From contig JANWVV010000009.1 of the NCBI GenBank assembly GCA_025055795.1, positions 44,676 to 108,675 of the forward strand: a stretch of DNA of 64,000 nt. The letters run 5' to 3'. Source of the stretch: Gemmataceae bacterium. Lineage in GTDB: Bacteria > Planctomycetota > Planctomycetia > Gemmatales > Gemmataceae. Below are positions 26,589-34,673 of this stretch, in pieces (within the stretch, counting starts at the first letter, position 1; each line of letters begins with the position of its first letter). The notes under the pieces were generated by a model, which saw only the letters and a program-made list of their open reading frames with translations, did not search any database and was not told the DNA's origin. Made by a program: the position numbers and the translations under genes.

Positions 26589-26748
26589 CTGACTGCCTGG
26601 CACAAGCCCTGACACTAGGACAAAACAACGGCTGACCCAACCCGCAGTGCCCTGGGGAAATAGCCGCAACTCCACAGGGGCACTGGCCGCTCCTGAAGAT
26701 TGGTTTGTTGCCAAGCTCAGAAGTGCCCGGTATTCTCCGAATCTGCTC

Positions 26749-28635
26749 ATGAAGCCACCGCAACTGCTTAGTCGCTGGTTTTCACCTGTCATTTCCGTAG
26801 TCGGGGCCAGTCGATGGGGCGATCGCTTAATGGCCATTCTGACGCAGGCAGCGGCCGGGATACTCTTGCTTGTAGCGGCAACGCTGGTGGCGGTGCTGAC
26901 GTACCAGGCTTGGCCAGCCCTGGAACACCTGAGACAGTGGCAGATTCTAACCAGCACCAATTGGGATCCCGAACGGGGTGCCTACGGAGCGTTACTATTC
27001 GTATTTGGCAGTTGTGTCACATCCGTAGTGGCCTTGCTGATAGCTGTACCCTTGGGGGTAGGGGCAGCGGTTTATTTATCTGAGATAGCGGCACCGGCAC
27101 GCCGTCGTCTGGCCTCGTTTTTCCTAGAACTACTGGCTGCCATTCCTAGCGTGGTGTTCGGCTTCTGGGCGGTGGAATTCCTAGCCAAGCGGCTGTTGGG
27201 ACCGTTTTACGACCTGTGGGGCTGGAAGCATCAGTCGGGAGAAGGATTGCTAGCCGCCGGCATCGTGCTGGCAGTAATGATTTTGCCCTACGTGACGGCT
27301 CTCAGCTACGATGCCTGCCGGAGCGTACCGGCCAGCTTACGGGAAGGCGCCTTGGCCCTCGGAGCGACACGTTGGCAGACTATCCGCCACGTTGTCCTGC
27401 CTGTGGCCCGTCCAGGTATTCTGGCCGCCGTGCTACTGGCATTGGGACGGGCAGTCGGTGAAACCATGGCCGTCACCATGGTCATTGGCAACGCCCAGTA
27501 TTTCGACATTTCGCCAACAGCCACCGGCGATACCATCCCCAGCCTGATTGCCAAGCAGTTGCACGAAACCACGCCGCAGGAGCCACGGCGGGCGGTGCTG
27601 ATGGCCCTGGGCCTGCTGCTATTGGCCCTGGCCCTGGTGATGAACACGGCAGGCCGGGCTGTGGTCCGCGGACGTGTCCAGCCGCGACGCCGGCCCCTGT
27701 GCGCAGGCTTTGGCCAGACATCCGGCAACGATGACCCGGCAATTCGTGCAGAGGCTGCCTACCCGATCGATCACCCCCTTTCCCGGTATGTTTCGTCCCG
27801 CTGGAATCATCGCATCGATCAAGGGATGACGGCTGTGCTGGCTTTGTGTCAGTGGCTGACCATTCTGCCACTGTTTCTGATTCTGGGTTACATCACCTGG
27901 CGAGGTGCCGGCGAAGTCTCCTGGTCGTTTTTCACCCATCTACCGCACGATCAGCCGCCGGGATTGGCCCACGCTCTTTACGGCAGTGCCTTGCTGGTCG
28001 CGCTGGCGACACTGGTAGCTGCCCCCGTGGGGCTGTTGATTGCTATTTTTCTGCATGAACAACCCCACCACCCTCTGAGCGGGGTGATCACTCGCTGTGC
28101 CGAATGGCTGACGGCCGTTCCTTCGATTCTGATCGGGGTGTTTGGCTACGTCTTGCTGGTGTCGCCGCCATGGACCAGCCGGCCGTGGGGCTACTCCGCC
28201 TATGCGGGGGCTTTCGCGTTGGCCGTGATGATGGTGCCGGTGGTGGCACGGTCGGCCCAGGAAGCGTTGCGTGCCGTGCCGGCTCACCTGCGGGAAGCGG
28301 CCCTGGCACTGGGAGCCACTCGGACGCAAACCCTGCTCGCCGTACTTCTACCCGCTGCCTGGCCCGCCATTCTTACCGGTATCCTGCTCGCGGCTGGCCG
28401 TATCTTTGGTGAAACGGCTCCCCTGATCCTGACGGCCCGCGGCTCGCAATTTTTCCCCCAGTCACTGTCCGATCCCACCCCGTCGTTGCCGTTCTACATC
28501 TACGATTTTGCCCAGAAGCCGGATGACGTACTCCAGCGCCTGGCTTGGGCCGGGGCCTTTGTGCTTGTGATCATTGTCTTGTGCGTCAACGTCGCTAGTC
28601 GCTTCCTGTCCCGCTCTGCCCACTCCACACGTTGA
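26749..28635 (+). CDS. Phosphate ABC transporter permease, PstC-PstA fusion
   Basis: A single uninterrupted 628-residue frame carries two ABC permease halves. The N-terminal half is PstC-like (GAYGALLFVFGSCVTS, LAAIPSVVFGFWAVEFLA, EGALALGATRWQTIRHVVLP, GRAVGETMAVTMVIGNA). A basic linker around residues 305-345 joins it to a PstA-like half (WNHRIDQGMTAVLALCQWL, LTAVPSILIGVFGYVLL, REAALALGATRTQTLLAVLLP, GRIFGETAPLILTARG). Each half has its own EAA coupling loop to contact PstB, so the one polypeptide should form the whole channel. The start is uncertain: GTG 26647 and ATG 26830 are alternatives, none with a clear ribosome-binding site. Confidence 0.88.
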   Translation: MKPPQLLSRWFSPVISVVGASRWGDRLMAILTQAAAGILLLVAATLVAVLTYQAWPALEHLRQWQILTSTNWDPERGAYGALLFVFGSCVTSVVALLIAVPLGVGAAVYLSEIAAPARRRLASFFLELLAAIPSVVFGFWAVEFLAKRLLGPFYDLWGWKHQSGEGLLAAGIVLAVMILPYVTALSYDACRSVPASLREGALALGATRWQTIRHVVLPVARPGILAAVLLALGRAVGETMAVTMVIGNAQYFDISPTATGDTIPSLIAKQLHETTPQEPRRAVLMALGLLLLALALVMNTAGRAVVRGRVQPRRRPLCAGFGQTSGNDDPAIRAEAAYPIDHPLSRYVSSRWNHRIDQGMTAVLALCQWLTILPLFLILGYITWRGAGEVSWSFFTHLPHDQPPGLAHALYGSALLVALATLVAAPVGLLIAIFLHEQPHHPLSGVITRCAEWLTAVPSILIGVFGYVLLVSPPWTSRPWGYSAYAGAFALAVMMVPVVARSAQEALRAVPAHLREAALALGATRTQTLLAVLLPAAWPAILTGILLAAGRIFGETAPLILTARGSQFFPQSLSDPTPSLPFYIYDFAQKPDDVLQRLAWAGAFVLVIIVLCVNVASRFLSRSAHSTR

Positions 28636-28657
28636 AGAGATTTTGGCAAGCAATTTT

Positions 28658-28692
28658 TTGACAAATCCAGTTTTTTTGACTATTTGTATGAT
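28658..28692 (+). promoter_or_regulatory. AT-rich promoter candidate upstream of the methyltransferase gene
   Basis: Perfect TTGACA at 28658-28663, followed after 17 bases by TATTTG (28681-28686) and immediately by TATGAT (28687-28692). It lies about 145 bases upstream of the ATG at 28836. The -10 assignment is ambiguous. Confidence 0.3.
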
Positions 28693-28835
28693 AATAAATT
28701 GATGTACACAAACACAAGCAGAGCATTGGCAAGCATGCTGTGGGGCAAACGTTGGCTCCTCTTGACCGCAGAAAGGCCCAGGCGGTAACCTACAGGCTGC
28801 CTGAGCAGGTCACGGGGATGGTTCAAGGAGGAATT

Positions 28836-29645
28836 ATGCCTGCACCGGCAGGGAGGAGTGCTCCCAACCATTGGCTGGAAGCGCGATGTGCCAAAGCGTT
28901 CTGGTCCCAACAAGAGACAACGCCTCATCGGCAACTCCGCGCCGATACACTGGCGTGGGCCGCTCCCGCCGCGGGGGAGCGCTGGTTGGATCTGGGCTGC
29001 GGCAGCGGGGCACTCAGTCGGGGCTTGTGGGAGTACTCAGCCGGACAGGTGGCCGAAATCGTTGGACTAGACTGCGCGGCGATCAACGCCCGAGCCTACG
29101 AACGGCTTCGGGCCACTTTGCAACCTCCTCCTGGGTCACGGCTCCGTTTCGTAACACATGATTTCAGCCATGGACTTGACATTTTTGAAGATGCATCGTT
29201 TGATCATGTAATTTCAGGATTATCTATCAGTTACGCACAAAGTTGGTCAGAACAGGAAAACAGATGGACGACCGCAGCCTACGATCGTTTGTTGCGTGAG
29301 GTGTGGCGTGTGCTGCGACCAGGGGGTCGTTTTGTGTTTTCAGTTAATGTGCCGCAGCCGCGCTGGTGGCGCGTGGCCTGGGCGTCGCTGCCAGATGCAT
29401 TCCGCAGTGATCGTCCACTGCGTTTTTTACGCCGGAGTTGGCGGATGCTGCAGTACGGACGGTGGCTGAAGGCGGAAGCACGCCGGGGCCGCTTCCATTA
29501 TCTGCCGGCCGCGGAGGTGACTATCCGTCTGCAGACGGCTGGCTTCCATAATGTCGAGCATCGCCTCAGTTATGCCGGTCAGGCTTATATCTTTCGAGCG
29601 GTCAAAGGTAATCAGCCAGTCCCGCTAGGGCCGACCCGCTTTTGA
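28836..29645 (+). CDS. SAM-dependent class I methyltransferase
   Basis: A 269-residue protein of the Rossmann-like methyltransferase fold. The SAM-binding motif I is WLDLGCGSGALSRGL (about 49-63), an acidic residue ends strand 2 (IVGLDCAAI), motif III/IV is SFDHVISGLSISYA, and the post-motif block is REVWRVLRPGGRFVFSVNVP. This arrangement suits methylation of small molecules, such as UbiE/UbiG-type substrates, but the target is unknown. The start is firm: AAGGAGGA at 28825-28832 four bases before ATG 28836. The stop is 18 bases before the next gene, an E2-type acyltransferase, so the two are probably co-expressed. Confidence 0.85.
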   Translation: MPAPAGRSAPNHWLEARCAKAFWSQQETTPHRQLRADTLAWAAPAAGERWLDLGCGSGALSRGLWEYSAGQVAEIVGLDCAAINARAYERLRATLQPPPGSRLRFVTHDFSHGLDIFEDASFDHVISGLSISYAQSWSEQENRWTTAAYDRLLREVWRVLRPGGRFVFSVNVPQPRWWRVAWASLPDAFRSDRPLRFLRRSWRMLQYGRWLKAEARRGRFHYLPAAEVTIRLQTAGFHNVEHRLSYAGQAYIFRAVKGNQPVPLGPTRF

Positions 29646-29663
29646 GGAACAAGGGACCAGCTT

Positions 29664-30446
29664 ATGGGAATCCGTCGCCGCACGTTGCCCTGGAGTCGAC
29701 CTAGGGTTTACGTCAATGACCTGCTACACTTTGCCCGACAGGTTCCCTCGATTCCGGTACAGCGAGAATGTTATCTAGGACCGCTTTTGGCAGTTCGGAG
29801 CAGTTTACCTCCGCCGCGTCCCCCCTGGTACGTGTTGTTTATCAAGGCATATGCCCTGGTGGCCCAGGAAATGCCGCCTTTACGCCGGGCCTATTGTGCC
29901 TTCCCGCGACCCCATCTGGTCGAATACGATCGCAGCGTGGCAGCCGTAGCTGTGGAGCGTGATTGGGAGGGCGAAAAAGTTGTTCTGACAGTGCGTTTGA
30001 AACATCCGGAGCGTCTACCTCTGAGCGTGCTGACCAGCCGGCTCCGCTGGGCACAGTCCGCTCCGCTTGAGCAGGTCAAGGATTTCCGCCGCGTACTGTG
30101 GCTGAGCGGTCTGCCACGGCCGTTGCGTCGCCTGTTGTGGTGGTTCACCCTCAACTGCAGCCGCTATCGGGGCAACGCCTGTGGTACCTTTGGGCTATCC
30201 AGTTATTCGGCCCTTGGAGCAGAGTCCCTCCATCCCCTCTCGCCCCTGACGACCACCCTCAACTATGGCGTGATTGATTCCCAAGGAAATACCCGAGTCC
30301 GGATCGTCTACGACCATCGTGTTTTGGACGGGGCCACCGTGGCCCGTGCATTGCACCGGCTCGAAGAGATTCTTAATACTCACATCCGGACCGAATTACT
30401 TACCGGCAAACCGGCCGAGACTAAAATCACCCTTCCCGTCGCTTAG
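29664..30446 (+). CDS. Stand-alone 2-oxoacid dehydrogenase E2-type acyltransferase domain protein
   Basis: A 260-residue protein resembling only the catalytic domain of dihydrolipoamide acyltransferases, a chloramphenicol-acetyltransferase-like fold. The active-site signature is YDHRVLDGATVARALHRLEE (His about 217, Asp about 221), preceded by an E2-like FGLSSYSALG strand. There is no lipoyl domain and no E1/E3-binding domain, and the protein is too short to contain them. It could acylate a product of the methyltransferase gene 18 bases upstream, or another CoA-dependent acceptor. The acyl donor and acceptor cannot be read from the sequence. Confidence 0.7.
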   Translation: MGIRRRTLPWSRPRVYVNDLLHFARQVPSIPVQRECYLGPLLAVRSSLPPPRPPWYVLFIKAYALVAQEMPPLRRAYCAFPRPHLVEYDRSVAAVAVERDWEGEKVVLTVRLKHPERLPLSVLTSRLRWAQSAPLEQVKDFRRVLWLSGLPRPLRRLLWWFTLNCSRYRGNACGTFGLSSYSALGAESLHPLSPLTTTLNYGVIDSQGNTRVRIVYDHRVLDGATVARALHRLEEILNTHIRTELLTGKPAETKITLPVA

Positions 30447-30706
30447 CACGACTACCCCCTAGCTCCTCTGTTCGCTTCCCTGCCCCTTCGGCGTTTACCC
30501 ATGTTAAAGGCCGGTTTTGATTTAATGATTGCTTCGCATGTTGATTGATGAACGGCTTCAGTTATGAAACTGCAGCACTAACAAAATAATTTTATCGCCG
30601 TATTTTTATTTAAATAATTTTCTATAATTTATTCATTAATTCAAACATTAAACGTAATTGGGACATAGATAGCTTTACAGAGTTGCAATATTGCAGCCGG
30701 GGTGGA

Positions 30707-31078
30707 TTAGGGGTGGTGGTCGGTGGCGTCGGGGTGGTGATTTTCCCAGGTGAGGATATGGTGCATCAGGTCTGGTGGCTCCAGGGGTTGGTTGGGGAGG
30801 GGCCAGCGGAAGCGTTCGGTAGCAGCCAGTTGAGCTGCAGCGCCCCGACTAGCGGGCTGCGACCAGAGTTGCACGAAGCGGGCGATAGCTCGGGCCCGAC
30901 GACAGAGGCGGTGGATACAATTCCAGGCATCCGCTTCGCAACGGGCGGCTTCGACCAGCAATTGAGCCCAGTCCGTGATCCACTCGATGAGCATACGGGC
31001 TTCGATGTCGCCCAGGCCGCGGGTGAGCGTTTCGTCGTGAAGAATGTGCCTTAGAAAAGGTTCACAGGTCACGGGCAT
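30707..31078 (-). CDS. Small helical protein, function unknown
   Basis: A 123-residue protein, predicted mostly alpha-helical, with the segment GLGDIEARMLIEWITDWAQLL near residues 21-41. No known domain is recognised. The minus frame is preferred over the overlapping plus-strand frame (30683-31054) because GGGGGGAGG lies about nine bases upstream of its ATG at 31078 and its composition is more protein-like. It is convergent with the acyltransferase gene and divergent from the DUF486 gene. Confidence 0.55.
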   Translation of the reverse strand: MPVTCEPFLRHILHDETLTRGLGDIEARMLIEWITDWAQLLVEAARCEADAWNCIHRLCRRARAIARFVQLWSQPASRGAAAQLAATERFRWPLPNQPLEPPDLMHHILTWENHHPDATDHHP

Positions 31079-31386
31079 CCCAGCGGGCCTCCCCCCTTCG
31101 GGCTAGTGTCTCCAGCGGACAGCAGGGCGACCCGGGGCAGGCCGTCTCGTCGGGTGCCGGCCAGTTGACCAGCTTCCCCCGTCCCGACGAGACGTTCCCC
31201 CGCCTCTTCCCCCAGGTGGTATGCCGTGTGCTCCGCTTGTCGCTTGTGTGTGCCGCGGGTGTATAGCGAGAGGGCGGCTTGTCTGCAAGCGGATTCATGA
31301 AAAACCGAAGAAGGAAACGCATTGGCAGCTAGCTCCCCTTGATGTAAGCTGTGCGAAGAAGTATAGTTTCGCTCATTCGTCAACGG
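31079..31386. other. Divergent intergenic region
   Basis: It separates the small helical-protein gene from the DUF486 gene. Apart from the ribosome-binding site of the minus-strand gene, nothing specific is seen. Confidence 0.35.
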
Positions 31387-31863
31387 ATGTCCACGATTAT
31401 GTACACTGCTTTGTTACTAATTGCGTCCAATACCTTTATGACGGTTGCCTGGTACGGCCACTTGAAGTACAAAGATAAACCATTGTGGCTGGCTGTGCTG
31501 GTCAGTTGGTGTATTGCTTTACCGGAATACGCTCTGCAAGTACCGGCCAACCGGATCGGCCATCGCTTCATGACAGCCACCCAACTGAAGGTAATGCAGG
31601 AGGTGATATCCCTGACGGTATTTGTCGTGTTTGCCTGGTGGTATTTTGGGGAGCATCCCACTTGGCGGACACTCACAGCGTTTGTGTTAATCACGGTGGC
31701 CGTTGGTCTGGTCCGGGGCGAGCCGAACAATCATCAGTCGCAAGCCAGAGCGGGCCACGCTCCTACGCTGGCAGAGCCCGCCCAGGGCACGGCTGGTGCG
31801 ACCTTAGCGGTTAATGGGGAAGCAGTGGGGCCACCTTTGTCGTCGGCTCCGTCGTCGGACTAA
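31387..31863 (+). CDS. DUF486 family small membrane protein
   Basis: A 158-residue protein with four predicted membrane helices and the DUF486 hallmark stretch around residues 15-80 (SNTFMTVAWYGHLKYK, LPEYALQVPANRIGH, TATQLKVMQEVISL). DUF486 proteins belong to the drug/metabolite transporter superfamily, but their substrates are unknown. The ATG at 31387 fits the usual MYTALLLI beginning; the frame is open back to 31351. After the conserved core (about 110 residues) there is a low-complexity cytoplasmic tail of some 45 residues not usual in the family. The tail ends four bases before the convergent rluD-like gene. Confidence 0.85.
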   Translation: MSTIMYTALLLIASNTFMTVAWYGHLKYKDKPLWLAVLVSWCIALPEYALQVPANRIGHRFMTATQLKVMQEVISLTVFVVFAWWYFGEHPTWRTLTAFVLITVAVGLVRGEPNNHQSQARAGHAPTLAEPAQGTAGATLAVNGEAVGPPLSSAPSSD

Positions 31864-31867
31864 TGCA

Positions 31868-32935
31868 TTATTTGTAGGGTCGCAGGGGGCGGTAGCGGCG
31901 AAGAGCCTCCAAGGTCCGTTGCATGTCCTCCGGAAGAGGTGCTTCGACCTCGAGCCACTGGTCGGTCCGTGGATGGCGGAAGCGGAGACGCCAGGCGTGC
32001 AAGGCCTGACGGTGGAGCAGAACTACGTCGTGGGCTGCCGGCTGGTCGGGAACCAGATCAGCCAGCACCAACCGGTCGCGACCGCTGTACAGGCGGTCGG
32101 CCAGCACAGGGCAACCGACGTGCAGTAGATGTACGCGGATCTGGTGAGTCCGCCCTGTGCGTGGCTGCACCCGCACCAGGGTGTAACCGCGGAATCGCTC
32201 CAGCACCTCGTAGTAGCTCAGGGCCGGTTTGGCATCGGGATCGCTCGAGATGGTCATTTTCTGCCGATCATGGGGGTGGAGTTTGATCGCCCCTTCGATG
32301 TAATCGGCGTCCCGATCCAGTTCCCCTTGGGTAATGGCTACGTATTCCTTGAAGATCTGACGGGTCTCGAACTGCCAGGAAAGTTCACGATGCACGGCGT
32401 CGTCCTTGGCGATCAGGATAACGCCACTGGTGTCTTTGTCCAGCCGGTGCACAATCCCAGCGCGGAGGTAACCCCCTTCCGTACTCAATTGCTCGCGGAA
32501 GTGCCACTGCAGGGCGTTGACCAGCGTTCCACTCCAATTCCCCTTGGCGGGATGGACCACCATGTCGGCGGGCTTATTGATCACCGCCAGCCATTGATCC
32601 TGGTACAGGATGTCCAGAGGGATGTTTTCGGGCACCGGAATGTCGTGGGCGGGCGGCGGCAGATCAATCCAGAGGCGATCCCCTTTGCGGACCTTGTAGC
32701 TGGGCTTACTCGGTTTACCGTTGACCGTGATGCGACCAGCCTCAATCGCTTTTTGAATGTCCGTACGACTGTGGTCAGCAACATGCAGATGGACATACTG
32801 ATCCAGCCGCATGCCCTCCGCTTTGATCATGACGACCAGTTCCAGCGGCTGGCGTAAACGCACCGAGGTCCAGGCCTCGGACTGGTGCGATGGGACCTCC
32901 TCCAGTTCCTCCAGTTCGGTTTCCCAGTCGTTCAT
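31868..32935 (-). CDS. rluD: RluA/RluD-family 23S rRNA pseudouridine synthase
   Basis: A 355-residue protein. An S4 RNA-binding domain (about 38-95: RLDQYVHLHVADHSRTDI, AGRITVNGK) precedes the catalytic RluA domain with the signature HRLDKDTSG (163-171), Asp166 being the catalytic nucleophile. Further blocks are LAVINKPADMVVHP, VRVQPRTGRTHQIRVHL and HRQALHAWRL. The family isomerises specific uridines in large-subunit rRNA (E. coli RluD at 1911/1915/1917). The exact site is inferred. An acidic N-terminal extension of about 30 residues precedes the S4 domain. Confidence 0.9.
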   Translation of the reverse strand: MNDWETELEELEEVPSHQSEAWTSVRLRQPLELVVMIKAEGMRLDQYVHLHVADHSRTDIQKAIEAGRITVNGKPSKPSYKVRKGDRLWIDLPPPAHDIPVPENIPLDILYQDQWLAVINKPADMVVHPAKGNWSGTLVNALQWHFREQLSTEGGYLRAGIVHRLDKDTSGVILIAKDDAVHRELSWQFETRQIFKEYVAITQGELDRDADYIEGAIKLHPHDRQKMTISSDPDAKPALSYYEVLERFRGYTLVRVQPRTGRTHQIRVHLLHVGCPVLADRLYSGRDRLVLADLVPDQPAAHDVVLLHRQALHAWRLRFRHPRTDQWLEVEAPLPEDMQRTLEALRRYRPLRPYK

Positions 32936-33086
32936 GCCTGCCGTAGAAGAATTCCTCCATCCTCAACTAAGATCGCGGGACCAGCAGAGCGGAAACTCCG
33001 GTTGTTTGCAAAGGTCAGGGAACACTCGCACGTCAATGGCTGGATCAGCGACACACGCGGCACCGATCCTGTGGTCCGGGATGGAC

Positions 33087-33857
33087 CTACTTGTCACCAC
33101 CGGGCAGTACGGGCAGTGTGGGTATCTCTCCGCCGCCTGTCGGTGGCAGCGGTGGCAAGGGAGGACTGCTTGGGAAAGCCGGCGTAAGCGTCCAGAGGCT
33201 CCGTTGGATGGTCACAAACTCGTCTTCCTCTTTTTGCAACGCTTGCAGCAGTTTCTCCCCCTCTTTGGCCCAAGAGGTCCCTTCCGCTGCGGCCACAAAC
33301 TGCTGCAGGTATTCCTTGACTTTGCCCACACTGCCTTTAAATTCAGTAAGCTGATCGGGTTTAGCCGGTACGCCGACCAGGGCCGCTTCGGCTTTAGCCA
33401 AGGCTAGCCAGCATTCGGCCTGGACAATCGGGTCACGGGCGAAGTCCTTCTGCAGTTGCAGGTACAATTCCCGAGCCTTTTCGATGTTCTCCGCCCCCCG
33501 TTGTCGCGCCTCGGCATTGCCGGACTGGAGTAGTTCCAGGCCGTTGTCGCTGAGCAGGGAACGGGCCCATTGCAGGCGGGCGGCTTTGCCGGCTATGGTT
33601 GGGCCGACACGGTTGTCCTCGGCCAGGCGTTTGAGGGCTTCCAGCGTCGAGGCCTGGGCCAGCTCCGTCCAGCGAGCCGAATTGGCAGCCCGACGTTCCG
33701 ACAAAATATACCAGGTCACTACGGCCACCGTAATAGCTATGACAATGCCCGCCATCCAGCGGTAGCTAATGATTTTACCCTGAGTGAAACGCCGCCACAA
33801 ATCGCTGAGGCGTTCCCAGGTATCAGCCGCTTCGACGGTCCGTGGCTCCTGACTCAT
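33087..33857 (-). CDS. Membrane-anchored helical-repeat protein, function unknown
   Basis: A 256-residue protein. A short cytoplasmic N-terminus is followed by one membrane helix (MAGIVIAITVAVVTWYIL, about 35-52). A largely helical, TPR-like region follows (about 55-215: KARELYLQLQKDFARDP, AECWLALAKAEAAL), then a proline-rich tail. The topology resembles YfgM-type anchored TPR proteins, but similarity is only in layout. The start at 33857 has AAGGAG upstream; the longer frame to 33908 is not needed. It lies about 150 bases upstream of the rluD-like gene on the same strand. Confidence 0.65.
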   Translation of the reverse strand: MSQEPRTVEAADTWERLSDLWRRFTQGKIISYRWMAGIVIAITVAVVTWYILSERRAANSARWTELAQASTLEALKRLAEDNRVGPTIAGKAARLQWARSLLSDNGLELLQSGNAEARQRGAENIEKARELYLQLQKDFARDPIVQAECWLALAKAEAALVGVPAKPDQLTEFKGSVGKVKEYLQQFVAAAEGTSWAKEGEKLLQALQKEEDEFVTIQRSLWTLTPAFPSSPPLPPLPPTGGGEIPTLPVLPGGDK

Positions 33858-34673
33858 GGTCTCCCGCTCCTTGGGGGGTAGAGTGCTTTTGAACACCGAC
33901 TCACCCAACCCAGAGTTTCCCCGCTCAGCAATCCTAACGATCCGGCAACCGTTGCGGATAGAACTGTCTCAGCGTCTCCTGAACGGTTCGCCGCTATTGT
34001 CCCGTTTTTTGCCCCTCGCGACCTAGTCATGGTATGCTACCGAGCCTCCTCCGCGAGGCGTAGCATACTATTATACAGTATCATACTATGGACCGCGACG
34101 GCCGCTCAAGCTGGCAAAGTTTGCCCCGGACCGGTCCCCGCATCCAGACCTGCAGGTCTTTACTCGACCCGTGGCGTTACGGGCTTTGGTGCTACTCGGA
34201 AAATGCGGTGAGCAGGCCCGACCTTCGGTATCCGGGCCGTGAGCTTGATCATACGTCTACAAAATACACGCAGGCAACAGCGCAGCCGAATCGATCCTGG
34301 CTAGGCATCGGTTTCCCTCGATCTCTCTTTACCATTCCCTACTTATTGACACTCGCAAAAAATATGAAATCATGATCACATTAATTGACTTATTTATGTT
34401 TTTATACATTTGTTTATAGTAAATTTGATCACAGTATACAACTACATTCCAACCGCAGACGTGAGCCGTTTGGATGGTCGCCGTCACTGGGCAACCGATA
34501 AGTATGGTGACGGAGGCCGGGTTGCACCCCGTCAAAGTCGAGCGAATAATGGAATGGAGCGTATGAGGAACCACGCCACTGGATAGTTATGGAACAACTG
34601 AGGATGAGAGACACGGTTGAGAGTATGAGGTACTTTTGGAGCGGGACGTAATAAAGCAAAAGGGGGGTGGCCC
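33858..34673. other. Long divergent intergenic region with an imperfect long hairpin
   Basis: Over 800 bases between divergent genes. It contains the inverted repeat described separately and a strongly AT-rich part (about 34340-34440) that likely holds promoters of the acyl-CoA synthetase gene. No ORF is supported. Confidence 0.4.
34032..34068. repeat. Inverted repeat / hairpin
   Basis: GTATGCTAC (34032-34040) pairs perfectly with GTAGCATAC (34060-34068). Inside, GCCTC (34044-34048) pairs with GAGGC (34055-34059), leaving a CGA bulge and a six-base loop. An AT-rich TATTATA stretch follows. It may be an RNA leader structure or a protein-binding palindrome upstream of the acyl-CoA synthetase gene. 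Confidence 0.6.

Noticed and set aside
30683..31054. Plus-strand ORF overlapping the small helical protein gene
   Set aside because: The minus frame has a much better ribosome-binding site and more protein-like composition; the two frames overlap almost completely.
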